DNA from: Pseudogulbenkiania subflava DSM 22618
GTDB lineage: Bacteria; Pseudomonadota; Gammaproteobacteria; Burkholderiales; Chromobacteriaceae
Assembly: GCF_900177275.1 (NCBI RefSeq)
Contig: NZ_FXAG01000001.1
Coordinates: 248,001-312,000 of the forward strand
DNA length: 64,000 nt
Reading direction: 5' to 3'
Below the pieces are notes generated by a model. It did not search any database. It was not told the DNA's origin and saw only the letters and a program-made list of their open reading frames with translations. Shown one piece after another: positions 9,221 to 17,387 of this stretch; the stretch's first letter is position 1; every line of letters begins with the position of its first letter. A program made the position numbers and the translations under genes.

Positions 9221-10882
9221 TCAGCGGTTGCCGTCGCGCTTGGGCGCGAACAGCGCGGCGGTCTGGCGGCCTGCCGGCTTGCCACGGCGTGCCTCGCCCG
9301 GACGGCTGCTGCCCGGACGCTGATTGCCGTTGCTGGGTTTGGCACGCGGCGGCATCACGTTGCCGTTCACCTCTTTCGGCGGCGGCGGCATCACGTTGCC
9401 GTTGGGCTCGCCACGCTGGCCGTTGGCCGGCGCGGTATGGCGCCCCTTGGGCTGCTGGGAACCGGTGTTGCTCTTGGGCGGACGGGCACCCGGCTGGCGC
9501 GCGCCGTCGGCGTGCTCGTGACGGCGCCCGTTCTGGCCGCCGTTGCCACTGGCGCCGGCGCTGCTACGCGCGTTGCTGGCCTGACCGTCGCCACGGCGCT
9601 GACCCTGGCCTTGACCTTGGCGCGGCTGGGACTGGCCCTGGCGTGCGCCCTGGCCTTGGCGTGCGCCTTGGCCCTGACGCTGCCCCTGGCCCTGACCGCG
9701 ACGCTGGCCGCCCATCAGGATCGGTTCCGGCGCCACCGTCAGATCGGCCTCGTAGCCGGGAACGGTAAACTGCGGGATATCCTTCTTGATCAGCTTCTCG
9801 ATGTCCTTGAGGAACTTGAACTCGTCCACGCACACCAGCGACACCGCCTCGCCCTCGTTACCGGCACGGCCGGTGCGGCCGATACGGTGCACATAGTCTT
9901 CCGGCACGTTGGGCAGCTCGAAGTTGACCACGTGCGGCAGCTGGTCGATGTCCAGACCGCGCGCGGCGATGTCGGTGGCCACCAGTACCTGCAGGGTGTT
10001 GGCCTTGAAGTCGGCCAGCGCCTTGGTGCGCGCGTTCTGGCTCTTGTTGCCGTGGATCGCCGCGGCACTGATGCCGCTCTTTTCCAGCTTCTCGGCCAGG
10101 CGGTTGGCGCCGTGCTTGGTGCGGGTGAACACCAGCACCTGGTGCCAGTCGCCCTGGCTGATCAGGTGGGTCAGCAGCTCGGTCTTCTTGTCGCGATCGA
10201 CCAGGTGCACCTTCTGCTCGACCAGCTCGTTGGCGGTATTGCGGCGCGCCACTTCGACCAGCTGCGGGTTGTTCAGCAGGCGGTCAGCCAGCGCCTTGAT
10301 CTCGTCGGAGAAGGTGGCCGAGAACAGCAGGTTCTGGCGCTTGGCCGGCAGCAGCGCCAGAACCTTCTTGATGTCGTGGATGAAGCCCATGTCGAGCATG
10401 CGGTCGGCCTCGTCCAGCACCAGAATCTCGACCCCGGAGAGGTCGATGGTCTTCTGGCCGGCGTGGTCGAGCAGGCGGCCCGGGGTGGCCACCAGGATGT
10501 CCAGCGGCTTCCTGAGCGCGGCGATCTGCGGGTTGATGCCGACACCGCCGAACATCACCATCGACTTGTGCGGCAGGTACTTGCCGTAGGTGCGCACCGA
10601 TTCCTCCACCTGCGCCGCCAGTTCGCGCGTCGGCGTCAGCACCAGGGCGCGCGGACGACCCTTGATATGGGTCGGCGCCGGGCCGAGGCGGTGCAGCAGC
10701 GGCAGGGTGAAGCCTGCGGTCTTGCCGGTGCCGGTCTGGGCGGCGGCCAGCAGGTCGCCACCCTTGATCACCTGCGGAATAGCCTGCGCCTGGATCGGGG
10801 TGGGCGTGGTGTAGCCGGTTTCGGCCACGGCACGCAACAGGGGCTCGGACAGGCCGAGGTCGGTAAATTTGATTTCAGACAT
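9221..10882 (-). CDS. rhlE: DEAD-box ATP-dependent RNA helicase, RhlE type
   Basis: RNA helicase probably acting in ribosome maturation and mRNA decay. The 553 residues show all DEAD-box motifs: Q motif near residue 28, Walker A AQTGTGKT near 50, DEAD in [16 protein letters not shown], and [10 protein letters not shown] in the second domain. After about residue 385 the protein becomes a low-complexity basic tail rich in Gly, Gln and Arg (repeats of RQGQGA) that later carries two copies of NGNVMPP. Such tails usually bind RNA. The ATG at 10882 has GGAG upstream; reading further upstream adds non-homologous residues. Confidence 0.94.
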   Translation of the reverse strand: MSEIKFTDLGLSEPLLRAVAETGYTTPTPIQAQAIPQVIKGGDLLAAAQTGTGKTAGFTLPLLHRLGPAPTHIKGRPRALVLTPTRELAAQVEESVRTYGKYLPHKSMVMFGGVGINPQIAALRKPLDILVATPGRLLDHAGQKTIDLSGVEILVLDEADRMLDMGFIHDIKKVLALLPAKRQNLLFSATFSDEIKALADRLLNNPQLVEVARRNTANELVEQKVHLVDRDKKTELLTHLISQGDWHQVLVFTRTKHGANRLAEKLEKSGISAAAIHGNKSQNARTKALADFKANTLQVLVATDIAARGLDIDQLPHVVNFELPNVPEDYVHRIGRTGRAGNEGEAVSLVCVDEFKFLKDIEKLIKKDIPQFTVPGYEADLTVAPEPILMGGQRRGQGQGQRQGQGARQGQGARQGQSQPRQGQGQGQRRGDGQASNARSSAGASGNGGQNGRRHEHADGARQPGARPPKSNTGSQQPKGRHTAPANGQRGEPNGNVMPPPPKEVNGNVMPPRAKPSNGNQRPGSSRPGEARRGKPAGRQTAALFAPKRDGNR

Positions 10883-11065
10883 GAAAACTCCAGCGACGGC
10901 CCAATCGCAGGTTGTGCGACACCAATCCAGGCAGACGTCGATGATGGAAAATGCGGGGGCTTCGGCGTTGAAGCTAGACCGCGCGCCGATTGGCACGACG
11001 CGGGAAGGCGACAGTGTACAGGGGTTGGGCACGAAGGGAAACCCGCCGCCGACGGCAGATGCTCC
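10883..11065. other. Leader region upstream of rhlE
   Basis: 183 bp between rhlE and the next repeat element. It is the presumed promoter and 5' leader of rhlE. I see no conserved RNA structure or coding region. Confidence 0.35.
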
Positions 11066-11300
11066 AAACCTGTCTCAGCAGGCGGGCGAGCCACAGTAGC
11101 TTGAGTGCCGCCAGCGCACAGGAACCGGAATGGACACGGAGTACACGAGGATTCCGCATCGCTGGGCGCCTCTCTGCGTGCCAATCCATCGCTGAGCCCA
11201 TCGAAGATTGGCTCAGCGATGGATTGGCTCAGCGATAGATTCGCACGCAGTGCGCATGAGCCCCGATCAGGGATCGCGCAGCAAGATCGTGAACAGGTTC
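11066..11300 (+). repeat. Stop-codon-seated MITE-like element, copy 1
   Basis: The right end GATCGTGAACAGGTTC abuts TTA at 11301-11303, which is the stop codon (TAA) of the minus-strand dioxygenase gene. The left end is the alternative type (AACCTGTCTCAGCAGGCGGG), not GAACCTGTTCACGATCT, so this copy is a chimera of two end modules. The centre has the family's nested CGCTGAGCC/ATTGGCTCAGCG palindromes. The left target copy is no longer recognisable. Confidence 0.8.
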
Positions 11301-12068
11301 TTAACCGAATGCCAGCGCGTCCATCGCGATGCTGCCATGCTCCATGCCACTATGCAGCACGCTGACCGGCGCGCCGCCGGCGCCCAGCGCGAAGAACAGC
11401 GGCAGCAGGTGCTCGGCGGTGGGATGGTTGCGCTTGGCGTGCGGTGCCTGGCGTTCCCAGTCGAGTACGGCGTCGACGTCGCCTTCGGCCAGGCGCTCGA
11501 GCATCCAATGCTGAAACTCCACGGCCCACGCTTCGGGGCCGGCGTTCCACGCCACCTCGTACAGGTTGTGGGTGAGGCTGCCCGAGCCCATCAGCAGCAC
11601 GCCCTCCTCGCCCAGCCCCGCCAGCGCCTGGCCGAGCCGGTAGTGGGTGACGGCGTCCGCCGCCGGCAACACCGGCAGGGTCACCACCGGGATGTCGGCG
11701 TCGGGGTACATCGCCAGCAGCGGCACCCAGGCGCCATGGTCGAGACCGGGGCGCTCGTCCGGCTGCACCGCGAAGTCGGCGGCGGCGAGACGGCGGTCGA
11801 TGTCGTCGGCCAGGGCGCGCTCGCCCTGCGCCGGGTACTGCAGCCGGTAGAGCTGTTCCGGGAAGCCGCCGAAGTCGTGCACGGTGCGCCAGTGCGCCGC
11901 GCTGCCGGCACCCGGCTGCCGCGCCGGACGGTGCGCCGACAGGCTGACGATGGCGCGCGGGCGGTCGTGGGCGTCGGCCCAGCGCCGCCAGGCGGCCGGC
12001 GCGGGCGAGCCGTCGATCAGTACGGTCGGGGCGCCGTGCGAGATGAACAGGCTGGGCAGGCGGGACAT
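11301..12068 (-). CDS. Class III extradiol ring-cleavage dioxygenase, LigB/YgiD type
   Basis: Predicted iron- or zinc-dependent dioxygenase of the DODA/YgiD group, which opens catechol-type rings such as DOPA. The 255 residues have the family's metal-ligand regions: FISHGAP near the N-terminus, the HDFGGFP stretch, GSGSLTHNL, and NHPTAEHLLPLF near the end. A DoxX protein is encoded 39 bp upstream in the same direction and a LysR regulator is divergent from both, a layout that suggests substrate-induced expression. The true substrate is unknown. Its TAA stop is also the target triplet of the adjoining repeat. Confidence 0.88.
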   Translation of the reverse strand: MSRLPSLFISHGAPTVLIDGSPAPAAWRRWADAHDRPRAIVSLSAHRPARQPGAGSAAHWRTVHDFGGFPEQLYRLQYPAQGERALADDIDRRLAAADFAVQPDERPGLDHGAWVPLLAMYPDADIPVVTLPVLPAADAVTHYRLGQALAGLGEEGVLLMGSGSLTHNLYEVAWNAGPEAWAVEFQHWMLERLAEGDVDAVLDWERQAPHAKRNHPTAEHLLPLFFALGAGGAPVSVLHSGMEHGSIAMDALAFG

Positions 12069-12107
12069 GGTGTACTCCTTGGGTCGATAAGTTGATGATA
12101 CGCCGCG

Positions 12108-12515
12108 TCAGGCGCGACGGCCGAGCGGCTTGAGTGCGAAGGCACCGTCGCCGAGCAGGGCCACGGTCAGGGCCGCCGCGGTCAGGAAGGCGGTGTATTC
12201 CCAGCCGCCGCCCGGGTTGGTGAAGGCCCAGCCGTTGGCCAGATGCACCAGCAGGGTGGCGCCGAGCAGCACCGGGCTCAGCAGCAGCGCCACCTGGCGT
12301 CCGGCCACGCCGAGGATCAGCAGCACGCCGCCGGTGATTTCGGCCACCATGGTGAGCGGGCCGACGAAGCCGGGCAGGCCGAGCGAGGCGAAGAACCGGG
12401 CAGTGCCGGCCGGGGTGAACACGAACAGCTTGGTCAGGCCGTGCGCCAGAAACATCAGGCCGAGGCTCAGGCGCAGCAGGAAGGCGGCGTAGGGGGCGGT
12501 GCGGGTGTCGATCAT
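12108..12515 (-). CDS. DoxX family membrane protein
   Basis: 135-residue inner-membrane protein with four predicted helices (LRLSLGLMFLAHGLTKLF, then the AEITGGVLLILG region, the LLSPVLLGATLLVHL region and the final AALTVALLG). This matches the DoxX/SURF4-like family, whose members are often linked to redox or sulfur chemistry. GGAGAAG precedes the ATG. It is the first gene of a probable two-gene operon with the downstream dioxygenase. The specific role is not known. Confidence 0.88.
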   Translation of the reverse strand: MIDTRTAPYAAFLLRLSLGLMFLAHGLTKLFVFTPAGTARFFASLGLPGFVGPLTMVAEITGGVLLILGVAGRQVALLLSPVLLGATLLVHLANGWAFTNPGGGWEYTAFLTAAALTVALLGDGAFALKPLGRRA

Positions 12516-12617
12516 GGTGCTTCTCCAGTGGGTGGGGTATGGGTGTATTAAAGCGCTTGCCATCTGATCGATAAACCCGCCATATTTCATAATATTGATT
12601 CGCCACAAGAAACAATT
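12516..12617. promoter_or_regulatory. Divergent promoter region with LysR-type site
   Basis: 102 bp separate doxX from the LysR gene. The AT-rich part (ATCGATAAACCC, then CATATTTCATAATATTGAT at 12581-12599) contains imperfect T-N11-A dyads typical of LysR boxes. It is presumably where the regulator controls both itself and doxX-ligB. Confidence 0.4.
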
Positions 12618-13514
12618 ATGGACCTGATGACCGCCATGCGCGTGTTCCACGCTGTGGCCGACGGCGGCAGCTTCACCCTGGCCTCGGACAAGCTCGGCCT
12701 GTCGCGCGGCATGGCCAGCAAGTACGTGAGCTGGCTCGAAGAGCACCTGGGCACGCGCCTGCTCAATCGCACCACGCGCCGGTTGGCGCTGACCGAGAGC
12801 GGCACGGACTACCTGGCGCGGGTGGCCAGCATCCTGGCCCAGGTCGACGAAGCCGAGGCGCAGGCCGCCGAAACCAGCCGCGAGCCGGTCGGCACGCTGC
12901 GCGTCAGCGCGCCGCTGGCGTTTGGCGTGCGCCGGCTCGGGCCGATCCTGGCCGAGTTCAATGCCCATTACCCGCGCCTGACGGTGGACTTGCTGCTGGA
13001 AGACCGCCAGCGCGACATGCTGGAGGACGGCGTCGACCTGACCCTGCGCATCACCACCGACCTCGGCCAGAGCCAGCTGGTGGCGCGCGCGCTGGCACCG
13101 GTGCGGGTGGCGGTGTGCGCCGCGCCGGCCTACCTGGCGCACCACGGCACCCCGGCCACGCCGGCCGAGCTCGCCCGCCACCAGTGCCTGCGCTACACCC
13201 TGAGCGAACCGGTGGACGAATGGCGCTTCGGCAGCGAACGGGTCAAGGTCTCCGGCCCGCTCGCCGCCAACAACGGCGACCTGCTGGTGGACGCGGCGCG
13301 CCACGGCATGGGCATCATCTGCGAGCCGACCTTCCTGCTCGGCGACGATCTCAAGAGCGGGCGGCTGGTGCCGCTGCTGGAGGGCTACCCGCTGCCCGAA
13401 TTTCGCCTCTACGCGCTCTACCCGCACCGCCAGTACCTGCCGCGCAAGGTGCGCGCGCTGGTCGATTTCCTGGCCGACCATTTCGCCGGGGAGCCCGACT
13501 GGGACGCCTATTGA
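12618..13514 (+). CDS. LysR-family transcriptional regulator
   Basis: 298 residues, normal for the family. The N-terminal winged helix-turn-helix (residues 1-60) includes GSFTLASDKLGLSRGMASKYV and LLNRTTRRLALTESG. The remainder is the effector-binding domain with a periplasmic-binding-protein fold (DLTLRIT, HGMGIICEP). It is divergent from doxX and the LigB-type dioxygenase and most likely regulates them; it resembles the CrgA/AaeR-like group. The effector is unknown. Confidence 0.92.
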   Translation: MDLMTAMRVFHAVADGGSFTLASDKLGLSRGMASKYVSWLEEHLGTRLLNRTTRRLALTESGTDYLARVASILAQVDEAEAQAAETSREPVGTLRVSAPLAFGVRRLGPILAEFNAHYPRLTVDLLLEDRQRDMLEDGVDLTLRITTDLGQSQLVARALAPVRVAVCAAPAYLAHHGTPATPAELARHQCLRYTLSEPVDEWRFGSERVKVSGPLAANNGDLLVDAARHGMGIICEPTFLLGDDLKSGRLVPLLEGYPLPEFRLYALYPHRQYLPRKVRALVDFLADHFAGEPDWDAY

Positions 13515-13529
13515 GCCCCTACCCCATTA

Positions 13530-13635
13530 GAGCCTGTGCACGATCTGTCGCGAGCAGCCTCAGCGGGGTGAAGAGCAGCACAGACACCGGCGGCACCCAA
13601 CCTGCTTTGGCTCGCTCGCCTGCTGAGGTAGGTTC
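13530..13635 (+). repeat. Short chimeric copy of the stop-codon-seated element family
   Basis: The left end GAGCCTGTGCACGATCTGTC is the standard type. The right end is the alternative type (reverse of GAACCTACCTCAGCAGGCGAG). The centre is deleted, giving 106 bp. Flanking triplets are TTA (left) and TTG (right), a decayed TNA duplication. It lies 15 bp after the LysR gene and not on its stop codon. Confidence 0.7.
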
Positions 13636-13700
13636 TTGCCCCTCAAAACCGCTACACTAGCGCGCTTCTTTCCCAACATTGCCCGCGACCGGACCCAACC

Positions 13701-14246
13701 ATGGCGCTCAAAGCCACCATCTACAAAGCCGAACTCAACATCACCGACCTGGACCGCAGCTACTACGCCAGCCACAACCTCACCCTAGCCCTGCACCCGT
13801 CGGAAACGGTGGAGCGCATGATGCTGCGGCTGGTGGCGTTCGCGCGCCACGCCAGCGACACCCTGGCCTTCACCAAGGGCATCAGCGAGGACGACGAGCC
13901 GGACCTGTGGCAGAAGAACTATTCGGACGAGATCGAGCTGTGGATCGAGCTGGGCGAGCCGGACGAGAAGCGCCTGCGCAAGGCCTGCGGCCGTGCCGAG
14001 CAAGTGTGGATCTACAGCTACGGCGGCCGCGCCGCCGACGTCTGGTGGCAGGGCATGGAAGGCAAGGCCAGCCGCTTCGAGCATCTTCATGTGCTCGGCG
14101 TCAGCCCGGACACGCTGACGCAGCTGGCGGCACTGGCCGAGCGCAGCATGCAGCTGCAGGTGACGATCCAGGACGGCCAGATCTGGCTGTCGGACAACGT
14201 GCACAACGTGCTGGTGGAGTTCGTTACGCTGAAGGAAGGGCACTGA
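13701..14246 (+). CDS. yaeQ: YaeQ family protein
   Basis: 181 residues, full length for YaeQ (opening MALKATIYKAELNITDLDRSYY, with the late SRFEHLHVLG and QDGQIWLSD stretches). The family has a PD-(D/E)XK nuclease-like fold and was first found by its ability to compensate for loss of RfaH; its molecular role remains unclear. It is a single-gene unit followed by the terminator of the convergent transporter. Confidence 0.93.
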   Translation: MALKATIYKAELNITDLDRSYYASHNLTLALHPSETVERMMLRLVAFARHASDTLAFTKGISEDDEPDLWQKNYSDEIELWIELGEPDEKRLRKACGRAEQVWIYSYGGRAADVWWQGMEGKASRFEHLHVLGVSPDTLTQLAALAERSMQLQVTIQDGQIWLSDNVHNVLVEFVTLKEGH

Positions 14247-14273
14247 GCGCCGCCCGGGGCGCCTCTGCCGGCC

Positions 14274-14301
14274 GAAAAAAAGCGGCAGCCAGGGCTGCCG
14301 C
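14274..14301 (-). terminator. Terminator of the NCS1 transporter gene
   Basis: On the minus strand GCGGCAGCC and GGCTGCCGC pair around CT and are followed by TTTTTTT. It lies 38 bp after the transporter stop codon. Confidence 0.88.
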
Positions 14302-14338
14302 GTAAACCACCGTTCGAGATAGATACCAAGGAGAAGAC

Positions 14339-15811
14339 TCAGGAACGGCTTAACACCATCTTGCTGATCGCCTCGGGACAACGTCCCAGCTTCCGGTAGA
14401 GCAGCGCCCCGGCAAAACCGCCGATGAACAGCGCGAAGTGGCCGAGGTACTCTCTCAGACCCGGGGTGTGCGAGCAGATCAGGGCGAGCACGGCCGCCGG
14501 CACCAGCGCCTTGATCGCGGCCTTGTTGTAGCCGTTCTCGTACCAGTAGGTGTTGCCCGGCTTGTCGCTGTACAGCGCGTCGACGTCGATGCGGCGCTTC
14601 TGCACCAGGTAGTAGTCCACCAGCACGATGCCGTACAGCGGGCCGATGAAGGCGGCGAGCGAGTCGAGCGTGTAGTGGATCACTTCCGGCGAGTTGAACA
14701 GGTTCCACGGGGTGATGAAGATCGAACCGACCGCGGCGATCATGCCGCCCATGCGCCAGCTGATCTTCTGCGGGTTGACGTTGGCGAAGTCGAACGCCGG
14801 CGACACGAAGTTGGCGACGATGTTGATGCCGATGGTGGCGGTGATGAAGGTCAGCGCGCCCAGCACGGCGGCCGTGGTGTTGTCGATCAGGCCGACGGTC
14901 TCGATCGGGTCTTCGATCAGCTTGCCGAACACCGGCAGCGTGCCCGAGATCACCACCACGGTGACGATGGAGAACAGCAGGAAGTTGACCGGCAGCCCCC
15001 AGAAGTTGCCCCGCTTCACTTCGTCCATGTTCTTGGCGTAGCGCGTGAAGTCGCCGAAGTTCAGCGTCGGCCCGGAGAAGTAGGACACCACCAGCACCAC
15101 GGCGAGCACCATCTGCCACACCGCGTCGAACCCGGTCAGGCGCTTGGTGCTGAGGTCGAAGTTGATGTTGTGCCAGCCGGCCTTGTACACGATGTACGCC
15201 ATCAGCAGGAACATCACGGCGTAAACCGCCGGGCCAGCCCAGTCGATGAACTTCTTGATCGCCTCCATGCCGTGCCAGAACACCAGCGCCTGCAGCGCCC
15301 ACATCGTCATGAACCCCATCCAGCCCAGCGCCGACAGCCCGGCGAACTTGATATGGCCGAGGTACGCCAGTTCCGGGAAGAAGCGCAGCACCACGATCAC
15401 CAGCGCCGACGAGGCGAGGTAGGTTTGGATGCCGTACCAGGCCACCGCGATCAGCCCCCGGATCACCGCCGGAATGTTGGCGCCGAACACGCCGAACGAC
15501 ATGCGGCACACCACCGGGTAGGGGATGCCTGCCTGCTGGCTCGGCCGCCCGATCTTGTTGGCGACGTACTGCACGATGCCGATGCCGATGAGCAGGCACA
15601 CCAGCACCTGCCAGCTCGCCAGGCCCAGCGCGAACAGGCTGCCGGCGAAGACGTAGCCGCCGACGCTGTGCACATCCGACATCCAGAAGGCAAAGATGTT
15701 GTACCAGTTCCAGTTCTGCTCCTTGAGCGGACCGAGGTCTTCGTTGTAGAGCCGCTCGCTGTAGCCTTGCGGACGCTGGCCGGCGTGGCCGGGGGAATGC
15801 TGTTGGTGCAT
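14339..15811 (-). CDS. NCS1-family nucleobase/allantoin-type:cation symporter
   Basis: Inner-membrane importer of 490 residues with about 12 helices. The N-terminal NEDLGPLKEQNWNWYNIFAFWMSDVHSVGG segment is a hallmark of the NCS1 family (PucI, Mhp1, cytosine permease). GDFTRYAKN and the late PLYGIVLVDYY also fit. The ATG at 15811 has AAGGAGA upstream. It is divergent from an FCD-type GntR regulator, which probably controls it. Substrate could be uracil, allantoin, hydantoin or a related ring; no catabolic gene nearby settles it. Confidence 0.9.
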   Translation of the reverse strand: MHQQHSPGHAGQRPQGYSERLYNEDLGPLKEQNWNWYNIFAFWMSDVHSVGGYVFAGSLFALGLASWQVLVCLLIGIGIVQYVANKIGRPSQQAGIPYPVVCRMSFGVFGANIPAVIRGLIAVAWYGIQTYLASSALVIVVLRFFPELAYLGHIKFAGLSALGWMGFMTMWALQALVFWHGMEAIKKFIDWAGPAVYAVMFLLMAYIVYKAGWHNINFDLSTKRLTGFDAVWQMVLAVVLVVSYFSGPTLNFGDFTRYAKNMDEVKRGNFWGLPVNFLLFSIVTVVVISGTLPVFGKLIEDPIETVGLIDNTTAAVLGALTFITATIGINIVANFVSPAFDFANVNPQKISWRMGGMIAAVGSIFITPWNLFNSPEVIHYTLDSLAAFIGPLYGIVLVDYYLVQKRRIDVDALYSDKPGNTYWYENGYNKAAIKALVPAAVLALICSHTPGLREYLGHFALFIGGFAGALLYRKLGRCPEAISKMVLSRS

Positions 15812-16144
15812 CGAAATTCTCCTTTGCAGTTTTGCTAGTCTTAGAGGCTCTTGTTGGCCTTGTTGCACTTCATTGTTAGCAGATTTCGTACACGCAACAA
15901 CAACATTTTCGTATACGCTGTAATAACCCAGCTACTGCATTGTTTTCACTGCTGTTTTTCCGACACACTCCCAGTGTCTGGCGCGTCGGCGAGTGCTCTG
16001 AGCGCAATTGGCGATGGAAATAACGTATACAATATATAAATATTTAGTACACAAACAAATTTGCCGTGCCCCATGGGTACCGTGCCATTTGCGAAGTAAG
16101 ATAGAAGCTAGGGTTTTGTATGCGACATCTAGGAGTGAGCAACC
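15812..16144. promoter_or_regulatory. Divergent regulatory region with GTATAC sites
   Basis: This 333-bp AT-rich spacer separates the NCS1 transporter from its probable GntR regulator. It holds a perfect palindrome CGTATACG at 15910-15917, a second ACGTATACA at 16023-16031, and related TTCGTACACG and TTGTATGCG sequences. A further GGTATACG lies just inside the GntR gene. FCD-type GntR proteins are known to bind GTnTACnAC-like or GTATAC-centred sites, so these are candidate operators. Confidence 0.5.
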
Positions 16145-16864
16145 ATGCTGCGGGGACTATCAGCCGCTCATCACCAACGCGGTGAGGAAGGCACCAAGGA
16201 CGAACTGGTATACGCACGGCTATTCACCGCGATCATCGAGCACCGCCTGCAGCCGGGCATGAAACTGCCGGAAGATGCGCTGACCGAGAGCTTCGAGGTC
16301 AGCCGCACCGTGATCCGCAAGGCGCTGCAGCGCCTGGCGCTGGAGCGCCTGGTGACGATTCTGCCCAAGCGCGGCGCGACGGTGGCCAAGCCCACCATCG
16401 CCGAGGCGAAGAACATTTTTGCGGCGCGTCAGCTGATCGAAGTGGGCACGCTCGACCAGGTGGTCCAGAACATCCGCCCCAGCGATATCGCCGAGCTCCG
16501 GGAGATCGCCCGCCAGGAGCACGAGGCGCAGCACGCGCGCGACCACCGCCAGGCCATCAAGCTGTCCGGCCAGTTCCACGTGCGCCTGCTGAGCATCGCC
16601 GGCAACGACGACCTGACCGACTTCCTGGTGCGGTTGGTGTCGCGTTCGTCGCTGATCATCGCGGTGTACGGTTCGTCGTGGAGCGCCGACGGCAAATGCG
16701 ACAGCCACGACGCGCTGATCGCCCTGCTCGAGGCGGGCGATGCGGCCCAGGCCAAGACGTGGATGTCCCAGCATCTGAAGGAAGTGGAGTCGGCGCTCGA
16801 CATGTCGCCGGAGGAAGACAGCGAGCCCGATTTCAAGAAAATCTTCAGCGAGATGGAGAGCTAA
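16145..16864 (+). CDS. GntR-family regulator with FCD domain
   Basis: 239 residues. The winged helix-turn-helix (about residues 20-85, with LPEDALTESFEVSRTVIRKAL) is followed by an all-helical FCD ligand domain (about 95-225) carrying the expected metal-binding histidines (QFHVRLL and the later DSHDAL). AGGAG lies upstream of the ATG. It is divergent from the NCS1 transporter, and GTATAC-type palindromes in the spacer are likely its sites. Confidence 0.92.
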   Translation: MLRGLSAAHHQRGEEGTKDELVYARLFTAIIEHRLQPGMKLPEDALTESFEVSRTVIRKALQRLALERLVTILPKRGATVAKPTIAEAKNIFAARQLIEVGTLDQVVQNIRPSDIAELREIARQEHEAQHARDHRQAIKLSGQFHVRLLSIAGNDDLTDFLVRLVSRSSLIIAVYGSSWSADGKCDSHDALIALLEAGDAAQAKTWMSQHLKEVESALDMSPEEDSEPDFKKIFSEMES

Positions 16865-17028
16865 CGGCCGCTTGGTAACCAGCGGGGGACAGGCGATGAA
16901 GTGCCGCGAATCCTGCCTTCGACCAATACAGCAAAAGCCCCTCAGACCCGCCTTTGCCTGTTACCCCCAAAGCCAAAACATTGCCGATGCGAACATCCGC
17001 CCTTCCGCCGCGCGGCGGGATGGTGGAT
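16865..17028. other. Non-coding flank of a palindromic repeat
   Basis: First part of a 523-bp gene-free stretch. It contains no convincing gene and reads like repeat-derived DNA (CCCCCAAAGCC echoes the flanks of the repeat at 40.7 kb). Confidence 0.3.
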
Positions 17029-17131
17029 GGCGAGTGTTAAGCGGCGGGCTGCCCGACGCCGGGCGACGGTAGCGCTCTGCGTGCGAATCTCCGATTCGCT
17101 CAGCGATAGCTAGTTTCCGCCGCGCCTCGCC
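17029..17131. repeat. Imperfect palindromic repeat with a nested fragment, copy 1
   Basis: GGCGAGTGTTAAGCGGC at the left and GCCGCGCCTCGCC at the right form the outer stem. The sequence matches the copy at 40651-40730 (TTAAGCGGCnGGCTG, CGACGCCGGGCGAC, TAGCGC, CTAGTT), except that about 34 bp (TCTGCGTGCGAATCTCCG, then ATTCGCTCAGCGATAG) interrupt it. The interruption matches the core of the 200-bp stop-codon element family, so one repeat sits inside another. Confidence 0.65.
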
Positions 17132-17387
17132 AGCCTCCAGCCAGACGGCAACCCGCGGCGGTGGGCTCGCCTTGGGCGTGCCGAGGGGCCTGGCGAGACA
17201 AGCCCCTCGACACGCCTGCCGGGCGGGACCGGCAAACCCCACGCCTCCGCCGGCCTCGGCAGACTGGCAACCACCTCGCTGACGACACCACACGGCCCTG
17301 TGTCCGTCATTTACCCCTTCCCTGTGCCTTATGCGCCGGCCCCGCCCCGTCTACCCTGACGCCATCCCATTTCATGATGGTGTTCCC
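17132..17387. other. Non-coding GC-rich spacer upstream of ccoG
   Basis: Contains short inverted repeats (GGGGC and GCCCC, GCCGGTC-like). No promoter for ccoG stands out, and no FNR-type TTGAT-N4-ATCAA site is seen. Confidence 0.3.

Noticed and set aside
9119-11104. 661-residue open frame on the plus strand opposite rhlE
   Set aside because: Its translation is low-complexity and mirrors the codon pattern of rhlE; no recognisable domain. High-GC DNA routinely gives long antisense frames.
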